Positions 1-9,859 of a stretch of 64,000 nt of DNA are shown in pieces. The translations under genes were made by a program, and so were the position numbers. The notes below the pieces were generated by a model. That model saw nothing but the letters and a program-made list of their open reading frames with translations. It made no database searches and had not been told where the DNA came from. Origin of the DNA: Mallotus nudiflorus (taxonomy: Eukaryota; Streptophyta; Magnoliopsida; Malpighiales; Euphorbiaceae); contig CANTUR010000425.1 in assembly GCA_947683625.1 (NCBI GenBank), positions 806,001 through 870,000 on the forward strand, given 5' to 3'. Every line of letters begins with the position of its first letter. Within the stretch, counting starts at the first letter, position 1.

Positions 1-464
1 AACTTCTTAGGTAGCTTATTACCCTCCATTAGCAACATATCATCAAAGTCAAATTAATATTGCATGCCTTGTCCTCTAATCAGCTCTTCTATCTTGGACA
101 TTTTCTAAGTCAGTGCTTACATTTGCTTGGACTCATGGTCTTGTACCAGTTCAAGTGATTCTCTCTTTGCCTTTTCTATCATGTAGTTCTCAACATCCTC
201 AAGCTTCACATCAACAATAGGTGGGTTTCTAATAACAAGTTGCCCTCTAGCATTATTAAAAGTAGGTGGAGCATTTATAGCAAGTGGGATTGCTGCAGCA
301 GCGGCTGGTTAATCAATTACAAGTGGTGGTATAATAGCGGTAGTAGGTTGCATTAATCTAGATAAAGCTTGTCTCAATTCATCTTGCATCATAGCCCTCA
401 TGTCATCCATTAAAGCTCCTTTGATGTCTTCTAAGGTCTAGTTCCCTCCTCCTTGTTTTTCCAT
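1..464 (-). pseudogene. N-terminal gag of element H, broken
   Basis: From the ATG at 464 the minus strand reads through a Gln/Met/Ala-rich stretch and a Lys/Glu-rich helical segment towards a K-L-P-K-K-F motif near position 5. This resembles the start of plant Ty3 gag proteins, where a charged coiled-coil-like region precedes a L-P-x-K-F motif. Several in-frame stops are present, for example near 440 and 310, so it is not functional. The rest of gag lies beyond the left edge. Confidence 0.5.
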
Positions 465-1156
465 TTTTATATGCTCAGTTGGAGTTGGTTCAGCTTCTAA
501 GTAAAGTGGATTAATAGGACTTTTCTCCAGTCTGTGAATGATCTCTTTTACAATGGCTTTAGGACTTAAATATGTTCTTCTTAGTCTACTACCTTTCTAT
601 CCCTAAATACGAGAAGAGCCAGATGAATCTATGATGGCTATAAAATAAATTTTTAGCGTGATGGATGAAATGCATGTATGCATGATACACGTGCTATACA
701 ACAAGTAACAAATAGTAAGTATCAATCAAGTATACAACATTCATCCTTCCAACCTTATTCCTCCCACACATGTGTTCAATGGTGAGTCTCTTTTCCTAGG
801 ATTTTTTGTCTTGGCCTTAATATCAATAGGGGATATCAAGAACTGACACGCATGCCAAATCTCACTTAAAGTAATAAAAGCATGGAAATAGTATTTCTAG
901 GTATAAAGGTCTAGCCTAATCTTTATTAGCCTATATAAGCTCTTTAAAGTATGAGCTTAGGCTTTTATAAATAGAAATATCTCATGGCAACATACACAAG
1001 CAATTTGGGTAATTTTAGGGGAAGCAACTAAGCCATTATATGTGGTTAGGGTCTAGTGAAAAGTCAAGGTTCCCTTAGCAAGATGCCCTCCTTTAAGACT
1101 TGAGTTACAAGCCAAGGTCAGAGGGGCCTAGCATCCTTTGCAAACTCGAGAGAAGA
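465..1156 (-). other. Untranslated leader of element H, distal part
   Basis: No convincing coding region is seen on either strand. The stretch 1086-1158 is one unit of a degenerate short tandem repeat; its two halves recur at 2024-2060 and about 2061-2108. The short + strand ORF at 1100-1306 spans this repeat and part of the adjacent LTR fragment and is not a gene. Confidence 0.4.
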
Positions 1157-2023
1157 CTAAATTTCTATTGCATTTTGAATTGCATAACCCAACAAGTCCT
1201 TCCACTTTTTGAGATAGATGAATTTAATGAGTTAACACTATACAACAACCTCATGACAATACTACAACAACTTTATAGCAACCTGACAACAATATCCTCA
1301 CAATGATACAACAATCCAACATTAACTACAGAAAAATAAATCATCAACAACACATCAATGACTCAACAACCCAATATCAATGACAACAATTGAACATCAA
1401 CATCAACCACTAAATAACCAAACAATAAGCACCTCCTCTGAAAATTAATATCCCATTAACAACACAATAATAAAACAACAACCTAACATCAACAGTACCA
1501 TATATTATTTTTATAAATAAATTAAGGGTTATTACATTCTTCCCCCTTAAAAAAATTTGTCTTTGAATTTTAAATTATTTTATTAATTTCTAAATAAGTA
1601 GGGATATTGACTTTTCATATCTGCTTCTATCTCCTAAGCACAATCCTCTACTATATGGTTATTCTATAAAACTTGCACCATAGGAATCTCTTTGGTGCGA
1701 AGCTTTGTCTATCCATAATTTTCATTAGATACTCTTCATAAGAAAAATCCTCATTAAGCTCCACTGTTTGAGGCTGAAGAATGTGTGAGGGATCAGAAAT
1801 GTACTTCCTCAATATAGAAACATGAAACATTAGATGAATTTAAGACAATTCTGGTGGTAATACCAATCTATAAACCATATCACCAACCTTTGACTGAATC
1901 CTAAAGGGTCTTATGTATCTTAGAGTTAACTTACCCTTTTAACCAAATCGCATTACTTCCTTTATTGGAGACACTTTAAGAAACGCCATGTCTCCAACAG
2001 AAAATAATATAACTATAGACGGT
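1157..2023 (-). pseudogene. Truncated 3' end of a chromovirus: integrase C-terminus, chromodomain and partial LTR
   Basis: On the minus strand, 2010 to about 1590 encodes the conserved tail of Tekay-type chromovirus pol: a G-D-x-V-Y-R-L motif, then F-H-V-S-x-L-R-K-Y-I-S-D-P-S-H, then a short chromodomain ending near P-Y-L-F. It has stops and frameshifts. A purine-rich tract follows and an LTR starting TGTAATAACCC begins at 1536 and is cut off near 1157. The piece lies inside the leader of element H, between two copies of a roughly 37-bp direct repeat (1123-1158 and 2024-2060). It is a fragment of a third chromovirus lineage, not B or C. Confidence 0.7.
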
Positions 2024-2299
2024 GGGGCCCAACATCCTTTGCAAACTTGAGAGAAGACTACCCCCCCTTTAGGACTTGGGTTACAGACTCTGGTTAGATG
2101 AGCCTGGTAATCTCTCTTAAACTAAGTTAAGGCTAAGAGTGATGGTTAGCCAATTTACAACTCCATGAAGCTAGTGGAATCATGGAATCATAAACCAACG
2201 CCATCAGTTAATAAAGACATGCAGAATGAATGCAAGAATAAAATAATAATTAATAAAATAATTCCAAAAGAACACAAGTAGAATTAGTATCTCTTATCT
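2024..2299 (-). other. Leader of element H next to the primer-binding site
   Basis: Non-coding. It starts with the second copy of the 37-bp direct repeat and then a diverged copy of the sequence also seen at 1086-1135. No other feature is recognised. Confidence 0.35.
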
Positions 2300-2314
2300 C
2301 TAATGGAGTCGACA
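2300..2314 (-). promoter_or_regulatory. Primer-binding site of element H, tRNA-Arg-like
   Basis: Immediately after the LTR end on the minus strand stands GTCGACTCCATTAG. As I recall, Ogre/Tat elements are primed by tRNA-Arg with sites close to TGGCGACTCC. All other elements in this window use TGGTATCAGAGC (initiator tRNA-Met type). Confidence 0.5.
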
Positions 2315-2315
2315 C

Positions 2316-4535
2316 TGTAGACCCCAAGGTTTAACGTGCGCCCAAGATTTTAGCAACCATGACACTGTTTGAGCTCAGAGCTCTAGAGAACACACTAACC
2401 ATTGTCACAAAGACATGGTGTGAAAATGAGGAGTTGCCACCCAGGATAATAACTGGGACAAATAAAAATGGTGGTACTCGATTCTTTAAAAGAAAGCTAG
2501 CACCATAACCAGGAGATTCTAGGAACGGAATATTAACTTCTTTCAGTCTTGTGTTTATTTAGAAGTACTTTATGAATTACTATCTTATTCTCTATTTACA
2601 TATAATTTTATTAAACCCTAATTAAACATCCATCTAGCTTTAAAGTAAACTAGTAATAAAACTGCATGCAAAGAATGTATATAAAGAGCATCGTCCCTAG
2701 TTTTAAACTATGTTAATTTTATTTTAAAGTTTAGCTAATTCTACATTTTTATTTACAATTGAAATGGACTAGAAGTGGTCCTACATGTTAATAAATGAGC
2801 CTAAGTCTATTCATTTTAATTTAACTAAAGAAATGGGCCTATGGTCTACAAAGTTTAAAGAAATAAATTAATTAATGAGCCTAATCTTGATTTTTTTTTT
2901 AAAAAAAAAATGGGCCTAAGTGTATTTATTTTAAAAGAAATGGAGTTGATGAGCTAAGCTAAATCTAAGTTAATTTTATCAACTAAAAATGAGCCTAAAT
3001 CTAAATTAACCTAAATGGGCCTAAATTGATTTTAAAATTAATTAAACCTAAAAATTCAATTAAAAGTCTATTTATTGAATGGGTTACAACCTAACGTGGG
3101 CTTGAGGCCCAAAACATACAAAAATCAACAAACAAGCCCAAAAACATAAAAAAAATCAAAACAATCAAATAAAAAATATCAAACATGCAATTAAATTATT
3201 TCTTCTAAAAAAATCTAATTTTAATTAACATGTAACCTAAATTAATCTACTACTTCCATTGATTTTAATTAGGGTTTACCAAATTAAACCTAATTTACTA
3301 ATTAATTTTTTAAGAACGATAAAAAGCTAGACTTTTCATTATTTCCACTATCGAGGCTATTAAAAAATCTACAAAAAATAATAAAGAAAATAAAATTAAA
3401 TTACAACCTTTGAGAAAATAAACTAAACAAATTCAAAACCTCAAAAAACAATAAAATAAACTAAATAGAGTAAGATAAAAATTAAATCGGGATCTTTGAC
3501 TTTTGGCTTTTATTTATGGATTCTCCATGGGTTTCCTTGGTTCAATCATATATTCATCACCAAAAACATGAAACACAAAGAATCAAAAAAGAAAATAAGA
3601 TTAGAATTAATGAACAAAGAAAATAAAATAATGAAAATTAAACAAAAAACACATAAATAATAAAATTAAAAATAATAAAATGATATAAAAGAAAGAATTA
3701 ATAAAAAGAAGGGAGTAGAAAAGTAATGTTATGCAGATGCTATTTGAATGTCTCTCAGAATGGAATTTCACCGTTTTGAGAAAATTGACTCTGTGTTTTC
3801 TTGATTTCAGGACCTTTAAAAAAAATGTATTTTTTTTGCTTTGAAAAGGTTTTTTTTTGAGACCTACAATAAAAGGTTAGGTCTTTTCTTTCCCTCTGTG
3901 TTTTTTTCAATCAACCCCTTTTTTGCAGTAGCTAATTAGGTTTTTTTTCCCTCTTTTTTACGTTATCCCCTCGTCTTCTCTGCCAATCTTTTCTTTTTTA
4001 TATCCCATTCCTAAGCCTAAGCTAACCACTTATGTGATCATAGGAGGAGTTACATGATCATAGTAGCTCTGACCTTTTCCTTCCCAAAAACAAACAGGAT
4101 AAGAATTTTAATTTCAAAAGAATTATATGTGTAAGAGATGTGTATTGGAAGTAGAACCCCTACAGATAAATACCAAAATTAAAAATAAATTAAATTTGGA
4201 TCAATCATAGTAAACAAAAAGATTTTTACTGAAAATTTTTAGCGCCTTGGGATTACAAAATGTCGACTGGCATTGTGTAATGCCGATTAGTGTTGTGTAA
4301 TGTTGATTGGCATTACGTAATGTTGATCAGCATTATGTAATGTTGATTAGCATTATGCACATTTTCAAATATGCCTCTAAAAAATTCAATTTTTTACAAT
4401 TAAACCCAAAAAAATTATAATTTAGTCCTTGAAATCACGAAACTTAACACTAGAGGTCAATTTTTTACTAACTTTTCATTGTAGAGGCTTTCATCGCATT
4501 CATACACATATGCATCCTGAAATTGGGTGCTTACA
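2316..4535 (-). repeat. 5' LTR of element H
   Basis: The segment reads TGTAGACCCC... to ...GGGTGCTTACA on the + strand, so on the minus strand it starts TGTAAGCACCC and ends GGGTCTACA, a proper TG...CA LTR of 2220 bp. It is AT-rich, with runs of A and T, and has a four-fold short repeat near 4260-4360 built on a GATTAGCATTATGTAATGTT-like unit. The flanks (gacac left, agtac right) do not match, as expected if the left neighbour is the element's own leader and not target DNA. Confidence 0.7.
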
Positions 4536-4938
4536 AGTACACACCACTAAACACTTCTAAATCCAAAATCATCATATATGGGTTAGGCATAACACTAGTT
4601 AAAAGACTAAGTCTAACCAGGAGAGCCATACAAGATAGAAGGTTCTATTGCTAATACCACAAAGACTATAGGCACTAAACTAAGGCATGCCAAGAACTGA
4701 AGAATGCTATAGAAAAATTAACACAGAATGAGATACTTGGTAACTTCACTGATATAATTAGAAGAGACTGAGAGCCGAATAATCAGGATAGAGATAAGCT
4801 AAAGCAAAAAAAGCTCAGAATAAAGTAGTTTGAGTCATCAACATGATTGTTAGAGGAGAGGCAACTAAAGGAAAGCTTAAGAGAACTTGGAAGGAGGAAG
4901 GCCTTACTTCTGAAAGGAAATAAAACATCACATTTAGT
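4536..4938 (+). pseudogene. Gag C-terminus of element A
   Basis: One frame shows an H-x-D-Y-R-H stretch then T-x-x-C-x-E-L-K-x-x-I-E-x-L, the second half of the zinc-binding region of Tat gag, followed by a short basic linker that leads into the protease. The stop codons within it and the loss of everything 5' to 4536 (cut by element H) make it a remnant. The linker runs into the ORF starting at 4939. Confidence 0.55.
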
Positions 4939-5346
4939 ATGGAAGACAGGAAACACATTCAGTATCCTTATAATGATGCCTTAGTAGTAAGTGCTTTCAT
5001 CAATAAATACTCAGTAAAAAGATTGCTAATTGATGATAGAAGCGCTATTAATGCACTCTTTCGGAATGCTTGTAAGGCAATGGAGGGTTCCATTATTGAT
5101 TTGAAAGCTATCCGAAATCCCATTATAAGCTTTTATGGTGGAAATACACAATCAATAGGATTAGTGGAGCTAATATTAAAATTTGGCAACCGAGATACTG
5201 GGGATATAAAAGCTATCAAAACTCTATTCAATGTGGTAGATCTTCCTCTCATATACAATGGCATTATAGGCCAACCAATCCTTCATGAAATTGTTATGGC
5301 CATGAGCATCAGACATTTGACCATCAAGATTCCCCTGGAAGGTTAA
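4939..5346 (+). pseudogene. Aspartic protease region of element A pol
   Basis: A 135-residue open frame with the Tat protease signature: Y-N-D-A-L-V-V near residue 12, then V-K-R-L-L-I-D-D-R-S-A near 27-36 where the usual active-site D-x-G-S has become D-D-R-S, then F-Y-G-G-N and a V-D-L-P-L-I-Y-N-G-I-I-G-Q-P segment near 97-115, the second conserved block (hydrophobic-hydrophobic-G). The mutated active site suggests the domain is dead. The frame starts in mid-domain, so the Met at 4939 is only the first in-frame ATG, not a true start. Confidence 0.65.
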
Positions 5347-5690
5347 GTTATAATAATTCATGAGGATCAACATATGGCCATACAATGCTATCAATTGGCT
5401 GTTAAACCCTAGATGGAAGCATTCCCTCTAGAATCCTTAGAAACTGAGAAATAAAGAGCTAATCCTAAACTAATTGATCAGATCTAGACTTTATAAATCG
5501 CTGAAGGAAAGATAGTTAGAATTGGCAATGAGCTTGATGATGAAGTTAAAAGTGGGATAAGTAGGGTCCTTAACAGATATTCAGGTAGATTTATCTCTAA
5601 ACATATGAGATCATTAGTGCAAATCCTTAAATTGCCTCACGCAGTATAAACATCAAACCAGGAATTAAACCTATTGTTCAAAAAAAAAAA
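5347..5690 (+). pseudogene. Degenerate protease-RT linker of element A
   Basis: Frames are broken throughout. Fragments such as the segment around 5560-5640 still resemble the linker of Tat pol. No separate feature is seen. Confidence 0.4.
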
Positions 5691-6320
5691 GAAACATCGC
5701 ATATGAGAGACAGAAAGTGATCACCGAGGAAATTAAGAAATTATTAAAAGTTGGATTCATCAAAGAAGTAGCACACCTGGAATAGGTAGCTAACATAGTA
5801 CTAGTAAAAAAGCCAAATAAGAAATACATAATATATATAGACTATACTGATCTCAATAAAGCATGCCTAAAAGACAACTATTCGTTACCAATAATAGATC
5901 AGCTAGTAGACTCGACTGCATGTCACAACTTGTATAGTTTTGCGGATGCTGCTCAAGGGTACCATCAGATTTTGATGAAAAAGGACGATAAAGAGAAAAT
6001 GTCGTTTATCACTCATAAAGGCCTTTATTGCTATAAGGTTATACACTTTGGATTAAAGAATGTTAGAGTAACATACCAAAGGCTGATAAAGTATGTGTTC
6101 CAAGAATAAATTATAAAAAATGTAGAAGTATATATGGATGACATCATTATTAAGAGCCAGCATGTAGAGCAGTATTTTGAAGATCTTCATCAAATCCTCT
6201 GAATACTATATTAATACCAGATTAAGCTTAATCAGGAGAAGGGTGTCTTTAGGATAAAAGCAGGTAAATTCTTGGGATTTATGATATCCCATAAAGGAAT
6301 TAAAGCTAATCCATAAAAAT
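5691..6320 (+). pseudogene. Reverse transcriptase of element A
   Basis: The translation retains R-Q-K-V-I-x-E-E-I-K-K-L-L at the start, I-x-x-x-D-Y-x-D-L-N-K-A-C near 5840, S-F-x-T/I-H-K-G-L-Y-C-Y near 6005 and the catalytic V-Y-M-D-D-I-I-I-K-S at about 6127-6156. The D-L-N-K-A-C and D-D-I-I-I-K-S wording is typical of Tat-group RTs. Internal stops, for instance near 5783 and 6107, make it non-functional. Confidence 0.75.
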
Positions 6321-7127
6321 GGAAGTGACACTTAAAATGAAAGCTCTAACATTGTTAAACGAGCTCTAGAAGTTGAATGACAGAATAACAGCTTTAGGGC
6401 ATTTCATCTCTTGCTCAACCAAATGGTGTCCACCATTATTCTGAGCCCTAAAAAACTTCAAGAAGTTTGTATGGAATGATGAATGTTAAGCTGCCTTCGA
6501 AGATATCAAAAGTTCCTATCTTTACCACCTCTACTTAGCAGGCCAATCCTTGGAGAGGTTTTGTACCTATATCTCTCTGTTGGTTGAGAATCAATTGCAT
6601 CATTATTGGTTAAAGAGGAAAGAAACTAGTATAATCCAATTTACTATATCATCAAAATACTAAGAGGTTCAGAAGTTCGGTATCTCAAATTTGATAAGTT
6701 AGTTATATCCGTCATACACACATCCTGAAAACTTAGACATTATTTTTAGGCTCACTCAATAATTATAAGATCCAGCTTCCCATTGAGAAAAATCTTATAA
6801 AGTCTTAAAACATCTGGCAAATTAGTCCAATGGCCGATATTGCTCGGAGAATCTGACGTTAGTTATGAACCTCAACAATAAATCAAAGCTCAAACCTTGG
6901 CATATTTTGTGCAAGAGATGATTATTGAAGACTTTTTCCCTTCTGAATGCCCGAAATGGAAGTTATACATAGATGGAGCCTCGTCCATCCAAGGATTTAA
7001 AGCAGGAATCATCCTCGAAGGGCCAAACAAGGTTACAATCAAATATGCAATTAAAATAAAGTATAAAGCTACTAATAATGAAACCGAGTATAAGGCACTC
7101 ATCATAGGATTAAAGTTAGCTACATAA
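6321..7127 (+). pseudogene. RNase H regions of element A, including the second (archaeal-type) RNase H
   Basis: Between 6321 and about 6890 the first RNase H is nearly unreadable. At 6897-7127 a 76-residue frame shows W-K-L-Y-I-D-G-A-S-S with the first catalytic Asp, then A-T-N-N-E-T-E-Y-K-A-L-I-I-G-L-K-L-A with the catalytic Glu. That pair of motifs marks the additional archaeal-type RNase H domain found in Tat elements. Confidence 0.7.
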
Positions 7128-7449
7128 GTCAAAACTGAGCATTTTAACATATATTATAATTCAGAACTAATGGTCAACCAAATCAAAAGTATATACCAAA
7201 TCAAGAATCCAAATATCGTCAAGTACATAGAGAAAGTCAGACGGCTCCTAAAAAGCTCAAGTAGGAAAAAGGACAATGGGAAATCATTTAAATTCCCAAA
7301 AGTGAAAACTCATAAATAGACTTACTAGCCAAATCAATAGTAAAAGATAGTAAAACATTCAAAGAGCTTGAGCTAACTGAGGAGTTAACAAAGCCAAGTA
7401 TCGAGGAGGCAGAGATCATGAATATCTAAGAAGTAGTAGGATGGATGAA

Positions 7450-8420
7450 GCCAATCATTCAGCATCTCGAACATGGGGTACTCATTCAGGATAAGTTAAA
7501 GGCTCGAAAGTTAAAGATAAAAGTTGTACATTATTCTATACACAATGGAGAACTCTATAGAAGGTCCCTATCACATCCATAGTCTAAATGTGTATCACTA
7601 AAAAAAGGAAATTATTGGCCCATTATGTCCTGAGATGCTCAGAAACTAATTCAAAAATGTCACAGGTGTCAATAATTTGCTCACCTCAGCCACAAGCCTT
7701 CCAATAGTCAACATCCAATTGGGAGTCCTTGGCCTTTCGCAATATAGGGAATGAATATCTTATGTCCATTTCCTATTTTAACCTCCTAAAAGAAGTTATT
7801 GATTATAACTATAAATCACTTCACCAAGTGGATAAAAGTTAAAGTTGTTTTAACTATCATTGAAGCCTGGATTTAACACTTTTTTTGGAAAGAAATTATC
7901 TACAGATTTGGCATGCCCCATACCCTGATAATAGATAATGGGAAGTAATTTGACAATGAGAAATTCATAAGGTTCTATTTTTATTTTAATATAAAACTTT
8001 AATTTACTTCAGTAGTTTATCCATAAACAAATAGTCAGATAAAGGTCACCAACACGATCATCATACAGGGTCTAAAAAAGAAATTAGATGAAAAGAAGGG
8101 AAACTAGGTTGAAGAACTTAACAATGTCATTTGGGCATATAAAACAATAACTAGAACCTCCATAGGAGAAACACCTTTCAAATTGACTTATAGGATGGAT
8201 GTTGTAATCCCAGTGGAAATTGGGTCAGTAAGTTATAGAGTAACTTGAGATCTAGATCAGGAGGTTAACAACATCAAAGCTCGGATATGTCTAAATCCAC
8301 TTGAAGAAAGAAGAGAACGAGCATCCATTGTAGTAGAAGCTCAGAAGCAGAGGATCATGGAATATCATAATAGACATGTCTGGCCAAAGAAATTTTAGGT
8401 CAGAGATTAAGTACTCAAAA
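7450..8420 (+). pseudogene. Integrase of element A
   Basis: Readable pieces in several frames: C-H-R-C-Q (zinc-binding end, about 7660), S-P-W-P-F-A-I and G-M-N-I-L-C-P-F-P (first catalytic Asp changed to Asn), I-I-D-N-G-K-Q-F-D-N near 7925 (second catalytic Asp kept), and W-A-Y-K-T with T-P-F-K-L-T-Y near 8140-8190. The catalytic Glu region is degraded. There are many stops, so it is dead. Confidence 0.65.
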
Positions 8421-8906
8421 GAGCTGACATTGATAAAGGCAACTCCGGGATAGACAAGCTCAAACCTAATTAAAAAGGCCCTTACTAAGTCATTAAAAAA
8501 ATGACTAAGGGGGCATATAAGAATAAAGATGAGCGAGGAAAAGAGCTACCTTGATACACTAACTTTGAAAACCTTAGAAAATACTATCAATAAATATATT
8601 CAAAGTTTAGCAAGTTTTGAGAAATAAAAATACTTCATTCATGTTCAAAATGTTACATTATAAGGATAATTTTTATTAAACATTTTACAAATTAGCCTTA
8701 GAACTAGAGAGGCACAATCTTGTCATTGGAATGGAGCTTAACATCTTTCAAAGTTTGAGATTCAGGAAACGAAGTGGATTTAACACTAAAAGAAGTAGCT
8801 CCGGTAGTAAATTTCTCTTTGATGACTTAAGGATCTTTAGGAGCCAACTTAGTAGCACCATCTTCAGTCGCAACTAACCACACCAGATCATTAGGAATTA
8901 TCTTCT
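8421..8906 (+). other. Pol end and spacer of element A
   Basis: The integrase tail fades out by about 8540. From there to 8906 no coding pattern is seen on the + strand; on the minus strand this is the degraded C-terminal end or 3' flank of the antisense ORF. Confidence 0.35.
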
Positions 8907-9473
8907 TTAAATAAAAAAATCTAAATCTAGATGATGAGCTGACAGTACCCTATGATACTCAGATTTATAGGCCTTAAGAAATCCCTTCAACATCTTATGA
9001 TAAGTCTTCAGGTCATTACCTTGGGATTTCCTTTCATTGGCCAGCTCTTTTTTTAGAGTTTCAAGGTTGACATCTTGCATCTCGATCCCTGATGTAAGTT
9101 GAGCTTGTGAATGCTTGAGTTCTTGGATCTTCTTTAAGCTCACCTCAGTTTCTAACTTAAACTTCACACTATTAGTCTCGGCGAGCTCTAGGGCACATTT
9201 TGCCAGATTCAATTTCTCCTTATAGTCAATTGCAATGGTACCAACCTCAGCCTGCTTAATATTGTACTCACTCTAGAGGATAAAATAATTATCCTTCACC
9301 AACAGCAGCCCTTGAGCCATCTAATAAACATGTATAAAAAGATAAAAAAAAAAAAAAGAGAAACATCCATGGAAATGATTATAGTTGCTAAGATCAGACA
9401 AATTACCTCTAAGGCATGGGTAATCAAAAAGTTAATTAGCTCACTCCTTTCCTCCTCTTACTATCTTTGGATG
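8907..9473 (-). pseudogene. Antisense ORF of element A, C-terminal (coiled-coil) half
   Basis: A 101-residue open frame (8907-9212), readable upstream to about 9240, is rich in Leu, Glu and Lys with a heptad-like pattern (L-A-K-C-A-L-E-L-A-E-T, then L-E-T-E-V-S-L-K-K-I-Q-E-L-K). It predicts a coiled coil. Tat elements are known to carry antisense ORFs between integrase and the 3' LTR. Element B inserted at 9474 and moved the N-terminal half to 37966-39012, so the two pieces are one original ORF. Confidence 0.6.
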
Positions 9474-9798
9474 TGTAATAACCCGAGCTTTTAAAAGATT
9501 TTATTTTAAATTGGGATATGCAGTGTTAATAATTTCAGACAATATTTAAATATTTATCGATTTTTAAGTTGATTATCATTAATTTATGTTCATTAGGGTT
9601 TCGAAATATATATATATATATATATCTTGTTCTAAATAATTTTTTAACTTAATGTATTTTATTTTAATGTTATTTTACCTTATTAAATTATATTGTTTTA
9701 TACATTATTATTATTTTATGTATTAATATATATATATACATATATATATACATGTATATATTTAGGGTTTATTATTTATTTAAAAGTATATATATATA

Positions 9799-9859
<61 letters not shown>

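Larger units (their letters stand above)
1..4535 (-). mobile_element. Element H: 5' part of a Tat/Ogre-type Ty3/gypsy retrotransposon (runs off left edge)
   Basis: Read on the minus strand, the order is LTR (4535 to 2316), a primer-binding site, a long leader, and the start of gag at 464. Only the 5' part is in the window. The right end abuts a Tat gag fragment in the opposite orientation (element A) at 4536, so H probably inserted into A's gag region. The matching left flank lies outside the window, so no target-site duplication can be checked. Tat/Ogre assignment rests on the style of the gag start and on the primer site; no pol domain is visible. Confidence 0.6.
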
